NCBI RefSeq assembly: GCF_039523175.1
Contig: NZ_BAAAEU010000023.1
Location: 124,001 to 188,000 of the forward strand
Length of the DNA: 64,000 nucleotides
Direction of reading: 5' to 3'
Origin: Dokdonella_A soli
GTDB lineage: Bacteria > Pseudomonadota > Gammaproteobacteria > Xanthomonadales > Rhodanobacteraceae
The translations under genes were made by a program, and so were the position numbers. Under the pieces are notes generated by a model. That model had not been told where the DNA came from and searched no databases. It worked only from the letters and a program-made list of their open reading frames with translations. Shown here one piece after another: positions 44,655 through 55,600 of this stretch. Each line of letters begins with the position of its first letter. The first letter of the stretch is position 1.

Positions 44655-45185
44655 TCAGGTTGCGGCAGCCAGGCTGGACTCCCAGCGCTGTTCGCGCAGG
44701 CACACGCTGCAGCTGTTCTCGGCCAACCCGACCAGATGGCGCAGGGCCTGTTCGTAGACGCGACGCTTGAAGTTCACGACATGCGCGGCCGGGTACCAGA
44801 AGTCGACCCAGCGCCAGAGATCGAATTCCGGATGCTCGTTCGCGTCCAGTCGGAATGCGGATTCGTCCCCGACCAGGCGCAGCAGGAACCAGACCTGCTT
44901 CTGGCCGATGCAGACCGGCCGCTCGTGCCGGCGCACCAGCCGCGGCGGCAGGCGGTAGCGCAGCCAGCCCGGCGTCGCGCCGAGCACATCGACATGCTGC
45001 GGCTGCAGGCCGGTTTCCTCCTCCAGCTCGCGGTACATCGCCTCGACCGGGGTCTCGTCACTGCGCATGCCGCCCTGCGGAAACTGCCAGCCGTCGCGGC
45101 CGACGCGGCGCGCCCAGAACACGTGGCCGTCCGCGTTGAGCAGGATGATGCCGACGTTGGGTCGGTAGCCATCGGGGTCGATCAT
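44655..45185 (-). CDS. rppH: RNA pyrophosphohydrolase RppH
   Basis: 176 residues from ATG 45185 (MIDPDGYRPNVGIILLNADG); the frame is open further upstream, but this start matches the family exactly. RppH removes pyrophosphate from 5'-triphosphate mRNA ends and so triggers RNase E decay. The Nudix box runs from GGMRSDETPVEAMYRELEEE to TGL, preceded by GRDGWQFPQGG. Further family motifs are PPRLVRRHERPVCIGQKQVW and FDLWRWVDFWYPAAHVVNFK. The length is typical (E. coli: 176). It lies upstream of bfd in the same direction but is separated from it by the Fur-box-like site. Confidence 0.95.
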   Translation of the reverse strand: MIDPDGYRPNVGIILLNADGHVFWARRVGRDGWQFPQGGMRSDETPVEAMYRELEEETGLQPQHVDVLGATPGWLRYRLPPRLVRRHERPVCIGQKQVWFLLRLVGDESAFRLDANEHPEFDLWRWVDFWYPAAHVVNFKRRVYEQALRHLVGLAENSCSVCLREQRWESSLAAAT

Positions 45186-45512
45186 GGCTGATGGCCGATA
45201 ACGTACATAGGCCGAATTCTTCCACACGGCTCGCGTATGCGGCAAGGCAGACGTCCGATTCAGGCCTGCCGCACCGACACCCCGCCACGCACGCCTCCAT
45301 CGGACCGCCCGGATGCGCTTGGCCATGCCGTTCAGGTCGGAGCGCGGTACTCCGCCGACCGCGTACCGGTCGAAAAGAGATTCAGTCTGCTAGAAGGCAA
45401 GACGGACCCAGCGTGACGGCATGCGCTGGCGCGATGCGGGCAAACCCAAACTGGCCTTGCCGGACAGCGCATACCGGGCGAGCCCGGCATGCGCCATCAG
45501 GGCGGCGGAAGG
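45186..45512. other. Gap between rppH and the haem-protein gene
   Basis: No gene recognised. The frame of rppH stays open upstream to 45326 but without family similarity. A near-perfect inverted repeat at 45467-45494 (gcgcataccgggc / gcccggcatgcgc), just past the stop of the upstream gene, may end its transcript, although no T tract follows. Confidence 0.45.
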
Positions 45513-46661
45513 TTATGGGTTCGCCGGCGGCTGCGGCAGAGCCAGCGTCAGCGACCAGGCAAAGTCGCGCAGCACATAGCCGGCGGGAGGCGGCTGTGGA
45601 GCGCCGATGATGAAGGCCGGATTGAGCTCCTGGCCCTGCGGGTTGATCGTGGACAGGTTGTGGCAGCTGATGCACGAGGAGCGCGTCATGGCCTGCGGAT
45701 TGCCGGCGTTGTCGCCCTCGATGATGGAGTTGCCCAGCCGGGTCGGCTGGCCCTTGGCGTCGAGGAAGTCGGTCTGCACGCCGTCGAGACGGTAGTTCGA
45801 CCACTCCGGCGCGAGCTTGGCCTGCTGCATCAGCGCGGCCAGGGCGGGCGTCTGCTTGGTCGGCGCGCCGCTGCTGGTCGCCGGGCTGGAGCCCCAGGGA
45901 TCATTGCAGCCCAGCACCTTGCAGCGCTGCGAGTTGGTCGTGGTGTTCTGCGGCTCGAAGGTGGCCCAGATCCATTTGTCGATCAGCTTGGAGATGAGGT
46001 GGATGCCGCCCAGCGCATAGCAGACGCTGCCGATCTTTTCGACATGAACACCTTGCGGAAGGTTGTTGCAGCTCGTGAGCTGGATCCAGTCGGCCTTCAA
46101 TTCGACCGCGGGGGGCGGAAAGACGAAGCTGTTGCCCGCCGTGATGAAAGCGATCTGTCCGGGACGCGTGTTCAACCCGTTGGAGGCAACGTAATGCTGC
46201 GCGTCGGCGTTGAGGCGCGCCTCTTCGCAGATCGTGCGCTTGCTCCACGTGTCGGAGTTGCAGTTCTGATTGGCGACCTCGGGTGCGGCGGTTTCGGAAG
46301 CGGCCCCCTTACTCTTCTCGTGCGCATGCATCTTGGCCTGGGCCCTCAGCATTGCGGCCAGTGGGCTCATATGGAAACGCGGCCGCTCGCCTGCGGCCAG
46401 GGCCTGGGTCGCGCCAGTCCCGTAGAGCTGGTTCTGCTCAATCCAGTTCTGCCAGGTGACATAGGGATACTTGTCCGCATTGACCGGGCAGGTCGCCGCG
46501 ACGAAGAGCCGCCACGCCGTTTCCTGCGGCGTCGCCGCAACGGTTGTCGGCGGCGTGCAGACCGCCAAAGCTTCTTCGGCCCACGCCACGCGCACTCCCA
46601 AAGGCGTGCCCGACATCACCGCAAAGACCAGACCGAACGCAAGACGAGGTGCCCCTTTCAT
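45513..46661 (-). CDS. Secreted protein with a single c-type haem motif
   Basis: 382 residues from ATG 46661, with GGAGG (46668-46672) before it. The signal peptide is APRLAFGLVFAVMSGTPLGV to about AWA. Near the C-terminus SCISCHNLSTI gives one CxxCH haem-attachment motif. The mature part has eight or more further cysteines (NQNCNSDTWSKRTICEE, TSCNNLPQGVHVEKIGSVCY, QRCKVLGCNDPW), suggesting disulfides. I recognise the general cytochrome-like type but not a named family. The haem needs periplasmic cytochrome maturation, and dsbD plus the TlpA-like gene elsewhere in the window could supply reduced cysteines. It stands alone between two gene-free stretches. Confidence 0.7.
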   Translation of the reverse strand: MKGAPRLAFGLVFAVMSGTPLGVRVAWAEEALAVCTPPTTVAATPQETAWRLFVAATCPVNADKYPYVTWQNWIEQNQLYGTGATQALAAGERPRFHMSPLAAMLRAQAKMHAHEKSKGAASETAAPEVANQNCNSDTWSKRTICEEARLNADAQHYVASNGLNTRPGQIAFITAGNSFVFPPPAVELKADWIQLTSCNNLPQGVHVEKIGSVCYALGGIHLISKLIDKWIWATFEPQNTTTNSQRCKVLGCNDPWGSSPATSSGAPTKQTPALAALMQQAKLAPEWSNYRLDGVQTDFLDAKGQPTRLGNSIIEGDNAGNPQAMTRSSCISCHNLSTINPQGQELNPAFIIGAPQPPPAGYVLRDFAWSLTLALPQPPANP

Positions 46662-47240
46662 GGTGAATCCTCCAGTGTTGGCGTGGATGACATACAAGGG
46701 GCGACGCCCTCATCGTGCGGCGGGCGGCGTCCCACAGGGTTGCGAGTCGACACAGCGGATGGCAATACAAGGAACGTGGCAACGGCAGCGGACGCACGCC
46801 TGCCCGGAGCAGCCGGCGGCGCCGACAACAATTCGCGAGCGGGGTCTTCTCGTTGACTGCGGCGGGTACGGACCCGCGGCGTTAGGCTAGCCCGGCGCAA
46901 CGGCCTGCAAAAGCTGCAATAACGTACAGTTGCAAAAGTGGCGATCTGACCTTTTGTTGTGCGTCGCTGCATCGTGCTCTTGGCGCCGTTGCCAGACCGT
47001 CGTTCCAGCGCCCGGCACCCGTATCTTCAGGCGATTTTCCGATGACTCGCATGGTTCGAAGGCGCCAAGACGTCCGCCCCGACATCGAGGTTTGCCTGCG
47101 GCATTCATTCCCGTTTCCGATGAGACGGCTCGGAAACTCACGCGCCAACGTTGCCGAGCGGCTGTTGCGGGGTGAATTGATCCGAGGAATGGGAGGCTGT
47201 TAGGAACGTCGCTGAGCACCGGTTTCACGGCAGTTGCCGG
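46662..47240. other. Gene-free stretch between the haem-protein gene and tRNA-Met
   Basis: About 580 bases with no convincing gene on either strand. Frames here are short, Arg/Pro-rich and without ribosome-binding sites. It presumably includes the promoter of the leftward haem-protein gene. No repeat of the families seen elsewhere in the window was noticed. Confidence 0.5.
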
Positions 47241-47269
47241 TTTACCGCGCTGCGACAAGCCTTTAGACT
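47241..47269 (+). promoter_or_regulatory. Probable tRNA-Met promoter
   Basis: TTTACC (47241-47246) and TAGACT (47264-47269) are 17 bases apart. They end 12 bases before the mature tRNA 5' end, a good spacing for a stable-RNA promoter. Confidence 0.5.
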
Positions 47270-47281
47270 ATGCGGCCCCAT

Positions 47282-47358
47282 GGCTATGTAGCTCAGCCGG
47301 TTAGAGCACAGCACTCATAATGCTGGGGTCGGTGGTTCGAGTCCACCCATAGCCACCA
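47282..47358 (+). tRNA. tRNA-Met (anticodon CAT)
   Basis: A 77-base cloverleaf with encoded CCA. The acceptor arms GGCTATG (47282-47288) and CATAGCC (47348-47354) pair fully. The D arm (GCTCAGCCGGTTAGAGC) and T loop (GGTTCGAGTCC) are standard. The anticodon loop CTCATAA reads CAT. Full pairing at the acceptor end (initiator tRNAs have a 1-72 mismatch) marks it as the elongator. A block of accessory genes begins right after it, so the tRNA 3' end may be an integration site. Confidence 0.96.
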
Positions 47359-47603
47359 TCTTTTTGATCAAAGAACCTCGCGCATCTTCAACGCGTTACG
47401 CCTAGATGACGGCGATCACGCCGGAGAAGTTACGATCTTCAAAAGCGCTCTGTGGCATGTTTGTGGCAGGTTTTGTGACATGTTCGAGCGTCACAAGATC
47501 GAGCAAGACACCCCATTGACCCTGGCACTGTGTGCCACCGACTACCGCAGTGACGCCGAATTTCTGCGAATCTCCGGTCCGCAAGCGCCCTGCGGTCCGG
47601 TGA
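47359..47603. other. Junction between tRNA-Met and the accessory block
   Basis: 245 bases without a gene I can support. A 60-codon minus-strand frame (47402-47584) has no recognisable similarity. The stretch contains repeats of tgtggca / tgtgaca around 47450-47485. It holds neither an integrase gene nor a repeat of the tRNA 3' end. Confidence 0.4.
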
Positions 47604-49679
47604 CTAACGCACCATCATCGCAACGGCTTTTGCACGAGTGAGTGCGACATACACCAACTGAGCTGCATCACCGTACTGATCGTCCAGCATGCCGGGCGCG
47701 AACACAGCCACGCGATCGAACTCCAAGCCCTTGGCGCGATGCATGGTGGCCACACGCACCGCGATGGAGCTCGCAGAATCGACGGTGTCGGGTTCGATAA
47801 CGCTGGTCGCCACACTGCATGTGGCTAAGCGCCGCGCGATCTCGTCGCGCTCGGCCTTGCTTCGCGCCATCACACAAACCGAAGGTGGTCGCTCCTTTCC
47901 GTCAACGGCCACCCAAGCGGCGACTCGATCCACAATCGTTGACATGCCAATCCCGGGATCCGCCGCGTCGATAACTTCGGGAACCGGACCATGCGACAGG
48001 GACTTGTACCGTCGATTGTCGTCACTGCCGCCGTCCAGATCGTCGATGTCACGCCCCTCCAGCAATGCTACAGCGACCTTGCGAATCTCGTCGGTAGTGC
48101 GGTAGTTCAAATACAGTTTGCGCGATCGCCCACGGATGTCGATACCGCAACGCCCGAGCACCGCATGATGCTTGGCATAGATTCGCTGGTGGCCATCGCC
48201 CACGAAGAACAGATCGTTCTCTCCCGACGGAACCATTGCGCGGATCAACCGCAACGCCTGCGGGCCAAAATCCTGGGTTTCGTCAACTACGATTGCGGCG
48301 TAAAGCGGATCGCGGCCGGCTTGCGACAGCAGGTCAGCGGCATCGCGATAGGCGTCATCAACATCCTTGAGACCACGCGAACTGAGCTGTCCGCGATACT
48401 CCTCGAACACCGGCCAGACCATGTCCCGCTTGGAGCGGGTGAGGATTGATTTGCGACCAACGCGGCTGATCTTGCGATAGTCGTCCAGGGACTGGACCCC
48501 CTGCGCAGCCACCACACGCTCCCACTCCTCAACGTAAAACGCCTCATCGAGGTCGAGCGCGGCGTCCGCAAGCTGCATGGATCTGCCCCATGCGCCTTCG
48601 TCACGACCATAAATGATGCGCTGAGGATAGTTGTGCTTGCGCAGATAGCCGTATACCCAGCGGTCGAGGTTGCAGACCTCAACCTTGTTCACATCCGGAT
48701 CATCCAGGAACAACGATTTCAGATTTTGCTCAACGTCCACCGCAAGATTCCGCGTGAAGGTCGTGAACAGGACTTTCTGTCCGTCACCTGCCCGATTCTT
48801 GGCCAGCCATTTGGCTCGATGCAAAGCCAGAACCGTCTTGCCGGTACCTGCGCCGCCGAGGATGCGAACGGGCCCGCTGCGATCGCCAGCCGCGAGCTTG
48901 CGTTGGAGGGGATGCAGGAACACACGCCACTGGGCCAGCGGCGCGTTCAAGATCGCGGTCATCTCCGCATCGCTGCTGACCACGACAAAGCGCGATTGGC
49001 TCTCGGCTGTCTCAAGCGCGGCGGTGAAGTCTGTGGGATCAACCTGACGATCTACCCGCGTCTCGCGTTCGGATAGTACCTGCGAGACGGTATCGCCAGC
49101 GGCGACGAGGAACAGCCCTTCATAAGCCTCAACTGGCAACTGGGTCTGGATCGCGTCGAGTTCGCTTTCGACACCTATGCGCCGAACCAGTGGAATGAGC
49201 TCAGGCGGAGTGCCCAGTTGGATCAAGGCTTCATCCGACACGGTCGCAAACAATGGCGCGACCGAAGGCGGTATCGGTCCAGCACGTTGAACTCCCGTCT
49301 GCGGAACATCCGCGACCGTTTCAGGCGACTCGACGGCCTCCAGACTGATGATCTGCAAGGCACCGGTAACAGGGTTGACCGCCATCTTGCGGCGCTCGGC
49401 CCAACGGTACGCCTCATCGTGATGATCTACATGCAGCAGGATGTAAAGGTCGCCCAAACTCGGCTTGAACACGATACCCCGCCAATCCTGATCGATGCGC
49501 ACTGAGCGCAGATTGGGATCACGTGCCGCCTTGATCGTTTCGTAATTGATGCCTGAGGATGTAGGGTCCTGTTGGAATTTCAACGCCCACCTGACCACAC
49601 GGGCATGGACAGCCGAAGGCAACTTCGCCAGTCGCAGCAGGAAATCTTGAGACAGGGCCACGCGTGGGGCTACAGTCAT
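47604..49679 (-). CDS. UvrD-like SF1 helicase/ATPase with N-terminal RelE/ParE-like domain
   Basis: A 691-residue protein. Residues 1-96 resemble a RelE/ParE-type toxin fold: FLLRLAKLPSAVHARVVRWA, then KFQQDP, RSVRIDQDWRGIVFKPSLGD and HVDHHDEAYRWAERR. A linker of about 170 residues follows. The SF1 core has Walker A GGAGTGKT (275-282), Walker B VVDETQDFGPQALRLI, motif IV-like LYLNYRTTDEIRKVAVALLE, and ends with MHRAKGLEFDRVAVFAPG and LVYVALTRAKAVAMMVR. The stop comes only ten residues after ALTRAK, shorter than usual for UvrD relatives, and lies about 250 bases from tRNA-Met. The gene starts six bases after the large helicase gene, so the two are translationally linked. A role in DNA processing during defence is inferred. 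Confidence 0.82.
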   Translation of the reverse strand: MTVAPRVALSQDFLLRLAKLPSAVHARVVRWALKFQQDPTSSGINYETIKAARDPNLRSVRIDQDWRGIVFKPSLGDLYILLHVDHHDEAYRWAERRKMAVNPVTGALQIISLEAVESPETVADVPQTGVQRAGPIPPSVAPLFATVSDEALIQLGTPPELIPLVRRIGVESELDAIQTQLPVEAYEGLFLVAAGDTVSQVLSERETRVDRQVDPTDFTAALETAESQSRFVVVSSDAEMTAILNAPLAQWRVFLHPLQRKLAAGDRSGPVRILGGAGTGKTVLALHRAKWLAKNRAGDGQKVLFTTFTRNLAVDVEQNLKSLFLDDPDVNKVEVCNLDRWVYGYLRKHNYPQRIIYGRDEGAWGRSMQLADAALDLDEAFYVEEWERVVAAQGVQSLDDYRKISRVGRKSILTRSKRDMVWPVFEEYRGQLSSRGLKDVDDAYRDAADLLSQAGRDPLYAAIVVDETQDFGPQALRLIRAMVPSGENDLFFVGDGHQRIYAKHHAVLGRCGIDIRGRSRKLYLNYRTTDEIRKVAVALLEGRDIDDLDGGSDDNRRYKSLSHGPVPEVIDAADPGIGMSTIVDRVAAWVAVDGKERPPSVCVMARSKAERDEIARRLATCSVATSVIEPDTVDSASSIAVRVATMHRAKGLEFDRVAVFAPGMLDDQYGDAAQLVYVALTRAKAVAMMVR

Positions 49680-49685
49680 TGCGCC

Positions 49686-52600
49686 TTACTCCTTGATCAT
49701 TTCCGCGACGCGAGAGATCCACGCCTCATCATCAGCCAGCACCACTCGCCACCCGGCCGCTTCCCAAGCGGCGCGCTGATCCTCCTGATGCTCGACCAAG
49801 ACAACCACGCGCGCTGAATCCCATACCAGCTCGGCTTCTGCGATGACCTCCCCTTGCGGGGATGCCAGCTCATAGCCGAAGTGATCCGGCATGGAATGTC
49901 CACCATCACGCAAGAAGACCAGCCCCTCGCACATCTCCGCCAGAGCCCCAGCCATGACATCGGCCCACGGATCCGGACCCGCAGATGCGGCAGCGGCGCT
50001 CCCCACCAAAGCACTGTAGTCGCCATGAGCGACGCCCTCGTCCTCGAGCATCCACATGCTGGGCAACACCTGCATCTCGTTGTACAACGCCAGCCACTCG
50101 CGCCATCCACGCTTGAGCTCATCCTCAGACTGCGCTCGCGATGGCGAGAGGTGCACAGCGCCAAATCCCGACTCGAAAGTCCCATCAGCAAACCCTCGCG
50201 GCCAGGCATAGCAAGCCACAACCGCCCCGTCGGCGTTGTGCGAAATCGCTGGTGCGGACATCACGGCATCGCTGCAGCCATCAGGCAGTGAGGAAGAAAC
50301 TGCTTCCAGCACCTTTGTCGCCCGCGTTTGCTCAGCGCCGCCGGGGCGCCCCACCATGCGGAACGCGATTACAGCCGCCTCGCGCTGCCGACGCGTGAGA
50401 CTTTGATCGTCCGCATTGATTCCCATGGGCATCGCGAGCCAGCGCAGCAGCCCGGCCACGGCGTTCTCTTCATGCCAGGTGGCGGGAACCCCAATTTGAC
50501 TGGCCACCTGCGCAACAGGCGGCTCTTCGGCTCCCAGCCCCAGGTGGCCTTCGGTCAGATCGAGATTCGTCGCGGTCGATGCCACCAATGCAGCTTCGAC
50601 GTCATCCCACGTCACGGACCAGACCCAGTATTTGCCACTGGCCACCAATGCCGACCGCTTGCGTGCATCGTCGCGCAAACTGTGACGGTGATAGGCCCAG
50701 CCGTCCGCAAATACGGCAATGGGGCGCCGGATCGCCGTCGATCGCACTGGCTCGATCAGGAAGTCCGGTCGACAGTTGGTCGCCACACCCTGCTCAGCAC
50801 CCAGATCCACTTGCGGCCGAATCCAGTAGCGCTCACCGGCCACCTCCAACAAGTAGCCCGACTTGCCTTTCACCACCTCCTGCAGCACACGAACGGTCGG
50901 CAATCGACGCGTGGCAGTATCACCCTGCGCTCCACCCAATCGCCGCAGGCTTTCGACAAAGCGTGATTCAAGGATTGAATCAAACTGCGGATTGATGAAG
51001 ATCTCGGAGATCGACTTGATGCGCTCCAGCTTGTCCAAAGCGCCGACCAGTCCGCCCAAAATCTCCAAAGCCGTTTTCCGCGACACTTGGGCCATCGCGC
51101 GGCCCTGCCGGTACTGATAGACGCAGCGGTAGCAGCCGTCTTTTTCCGGATCGGCTTGGCAGGTACACGACTGAATGGCCGCATGGGCCAACGTCAACAC
51201 TTCACCCAGCGTCTGCGCCTCCTGACTCAGCAATTGGTGCAGGTATCCCGTACCACCCGGCACCGAATCGTAAAGCAGCACGTACTGACGCCGCGGCGAT
51301 CCGTCACGGCCCGGCTCCTCTTGTGGCGTGATTCGCAGGTGATCAACCTTGCCGCCGAAGCGCTGCTTCAAGCCGAACTGCAAGGCCGCCATGAACGATT
51401 GCAACACCACTTCGTTCAGCGCCGAGCCAATGTTTGGGACAAGAATGCGCAACGCCTCGGAGGAAAACTCCCGATACAAATACAGACAATCGAGAATACT
51501 GGCAGGGTCGTCACCACCAAATGACACACAGTCACGCGCGTGCTTCTGTGCGGGAACGTTCTCCTGGTCACGGCGACGGCGGGGCGGCGTTTGCACCATT
51601 CCACAGTGTCGGCACAGCTTGAACCCAGGTCGCACCGCCTCCCGATCGGCTATGCGAAACGATTCGCCATTGCGCCCGCGCTCGCCGAAATTGATGTCGC
51701 GAAACGAGGCGCGGTTGATGAACTCGAAACCGAAGGGCACCGCTTCGGATGCGAGCTTCCAGGCGATTTCCACATCCGATGGCTCGAAATCGACCAGCAA
51801 CTGACGCACGAAGAATCGAGGCTCCCGGTCCTCACTGCTGTCATCGATCCGCGACTTGGCATCGTTTGCATTCGCCATCGCCTGGCGAAAGCGCAGCAAC
51901 GTGCGTTTCTGCGACACGTTCGTCCACATGGCATCGCCACAGCGCGGACACGCCGGATGCGCGTCGCCAGTCAGCTCGATGCTCTCGACATGGTGACAAC
52001 TCGGGCACAGCCGCCATTGTTCGGCCTTGGCCAGCTGCATGTTGATCTGGTCGATCTCGACACGGCGGCGATTGGCATAGAACCGGCTCTCGGGCGCAAA
52101 TTCCGAAAGCGCCGAAGATGCCGGCCGTTCGTAGCGTTCAGTCGGCAGGGTGACGTACGCCCCTGTTCCGTCCTCACCTTCACCACGCTTGCGCCACAGC
52201 ATCGATTTCAGCTCGATTCCGGCCTCCGGAAAGGCGTAGTTCGGAATCAACCCGGCATCGGTAAGCGTGCCCAGAAGCTCCCTGCCACCGATCTCGCGCG
52301 ACAGCTCCAGCGCCTTGTCGCGTTCACGCGACAGCTCGGCAACCAGGTTGCGCGTGGCCTCGTCCTGAGGCTGAGCCTTGATGGCCGTTATTCGTTTCTT
52401 GGTTTCCTCGGCACGACGCTTGTGGGCCCCTCGCTCCTTGGACAGCTCTTCGAGCACCTTGAGCAGCCCGACACGAAGGCCATCCTGATCTCCTTGCCCG
52501 TGCATGTATTCACGCAGGCGCACCTCTACCCGGGAATGCAGATCATTGCCGAGCAATGCAAAGAAACGCTCCAGCAAGCCGGCTTCGTGCTGCTGAATAA

Positions 52601-55600
52601 ACGCCAGCATGTTGTAGGGGAAGCGCGCCAGATCCTGCTTGTCGATCGCGTCCAGAACGACGCTGGTCCTGTCGGGAAACGCGCTATCAGGAATCCCACT
52701 GGCCACCCAGGCGTCAATGCAGAACGCGAACAATTGCCGGCGCAACACTTCAGCCGCCTGGAGAAACACGCCAGGTGGATCCACCCGACCGGCCATCATC
52801 TCAAGGGGTTGTTCGTAGAAGTACAAATCGTGCGGACTGGCGCCATCGGCCAAGGTCACCACCATGGCGTTGCCATCGCGGCGCCCAGCACGGCCGATCC
52901 GCTGCAAATAGCTCGCCTGGGAGGGTGGGACAGAACACAGCAGCACGGACGACAGGCTGCCGATATCGACGCCCATCTCCAACGTTGGCGTGGCCGACAA
53001 GAGGTTCTCGAACCAGGGCTTGCTTGCCTCGGGCTTGGCTTTGAAACGCACCTCCAGCGCTTCGCGTTCGTCGCGCTTGAGCAACCCCGTGTGCTCGGCG
53101 GAAATCACGCGGCGAATATCCCCCTCGTGGAAGCGTCTTGCGATCCATGAATGAGCGTCTGCGGGTGCACCATGCCGCTCATAACGTGCCTGCATCGCAT
53201 CGAGGCAAGGCATGCCCAGCAAGCGCTCGGCGAGGTCAGCGGTCACCGACAGCGTTCGCTTTCCACCATGGGTACTCAGCTGAACCACGCGCGTGTCCAG
53301 CACCAACCTTTCGGCATTGAGAGCGACTGCCTGCCCCGCATGGCCATCGCATGCAATCAGAACACCTTCGTCAATCAGTGGGGCAACAGCTGCAAGGTAG
53401 ATATCCTGTTCGGCCTTGGGTGGCACCAATTGGCCTCTGCCCAACGTGACGCGGAGCCAATCCTCGAACCAGGTCCTTCGGCCACCCTGCACGATGCGAT
53501 CAAAATCACGATGTTTACCCAGACTCAACATCACCGGATGCGGTCCGAACGTGGTCATCGGCGGCAACCAGTGCTCGCGTGCGCGCAGCGAGATGAAACT
53601 GTAGAGACCGCCGTCCTGGAAGTAACCGTCCATTTCCGGATGGCTGATCGCGCCGCGCTGTCGCAGTCGAAGAACGAATCCCCACAACCACTGCAGCACA
53701 TCGTTGGCGGCGATATCACGCAAACCAAACTGCTCGGCGAGCACGCGCACCAATCGCTCGGCGACTCCATCCAGCGCATCGGCTGGAGGACCCAGGGTGG
53801 CCACTCCGAGACGATCCAGGGTTCGTCCCCGCCGACTCAGATAGGTGAACTCGGCCACCGCCTGCCAACCCAGGCGTTTGCGAACGCGCTCAAGCAGACG
53901 ACCATCATCAGGCGCTCTGCCGGTCTCCTGCAGCCGAGTCCAGTCGTGCTGCCAGGTCATGTTCGGGCCGATGAACTCTGTTACAAACGTTTCAGCCGAC
54001 ATGGCATCGGCAGATTGCGAATCCAGAAAATGCTCAGGCAATCGGGCCAGATATTCGTTCCAGCCAACCACGGGTGCGGCGACAGAATCCAGAACCCGCG
54101 TCATCGCCATGCGCACATTGTTGAGGTAGGTGCGACTGCCGAAGAAACCCGCTCGATGCGCGGCGTCCTGCACCGAATCGGAAAAGGCGATCAGTTTCTT
54201 GTCGTCGTTGTAGGGAGTTGCCCAACTCTGCTCGATCAACTGCGCGCCCAGCGTGGCGTTGCGCGCACCGATCAGCAGCAGTCGGTCTTTTGATGCACAC
54301 GCCGGACACGCCTTTTCGTGCCAGTTCAGCGTCATTCCACCGCGGACACTCTGCCGCTGCTCAAGCATGTGCCACACCTGCACCAGGGTCGGGTGAGCGC
54401 AGGTAGCGCAGGGAGCGGGGGCATCCTGCAGGGCACCGCAATGACCGCAAAGCTGCATCGCTCGCGCGTCACTTTCGGTACGCTCGACCCCGTCGCGGGG
54501 ATACAGCCGCGCCACATCCGGTGAGGAGCGAAACCACGCGTTGTAGATCGTCTCCAGATCGACATCCAGCCGCAGCGTTCCTGCCGGCAGACGTGCCAGC
54601 CAACCGGTCGTGCGACATTCAGAGCACTGCACCAACGGCAGAAAAACCTGTCCCGCATCGACACGCAGATCGGCCGCTGAATGCAACTGGGCCTCATCAG
54701 GCTCCGATTCGATGCTGGCCACCAGACGCCGCAATTCACGCATCCACAACTGCACGCGAACCGTCACCAACGGTCGTGCGGTTGACGCCGGGTCGCGCGC
54801 CCATGCCACCAAACCCACCAGTGCTTCCAACACGCGTCCGGCATACGGGCGAGCCACTTCGGGCATCGGCGCAGCCATCTGCTCCTGCAATGTTGCCCAG
54901 GTGCCGATCCCTCCCTTGAGGAAGCGCAACAGATTCTGGAACAGCAAATGCTTCTTGAGCAGCAAACCCAACCGGCCACGCCAAGCCCAGTCGCCAACGT
55001 TTTCGGGTATGGGTTGTTCGGGGAAAAAAACTTCGAACCAGGCAGCAACCGCGGTTTCGGGCGTCGCGTACCGCGCTGGATCCAGTACCTCGTTGATGTC
55101 GGGTCGCGCTTGCAGGACGAACTCGATGGGCTCCTCGCCCAGGAACTGCGCCACCGTGTCACGCGTTTCGGCCACCACCGACTCTGGCGGAAACTCCGCA
55201 GCGAAAATCTGCCGGGCATAGTCTCGTAACGGCGCAGTGTCCACGTCACCGAGCGTGGCGGACGTACCGGCATAGATCAGGTGCCCATCCGGCGTTCTCA
55301 GCCGAGCACGCAGGCGACGCAACAACAAGGATAGATCGGTACCTTGCGCACCATCGAAGGTGTGCAACTCGTCGACCACGACGTAACGCAGTACGTCAGG
55401 TTCATTGTGTGCCCACAACTTGCGATCCTTGGGCCGGATCAGCAGGTAGTCCAGCATCTTGTAATTGGTCAGCAAAATGTCCGGCGGTGCTTTGCGCATC
55501 GCATCGCGATCGGTGATGACCTCGGTCGGTGTCATGACCGTCCCACTGCCAGGCCGGCCGCCTCCACCACCGACATACATGCCCACCCGCAGCCCATGGA

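Noticed and set aside
47402..47584. 60-codon minus-strand frame next to tRNA-Met, considered as an integrase remnant
   Set aside because: No tyrosine-recombinase motif (R...HxxR...Y) can be seen and there is no ribosome-binding site.
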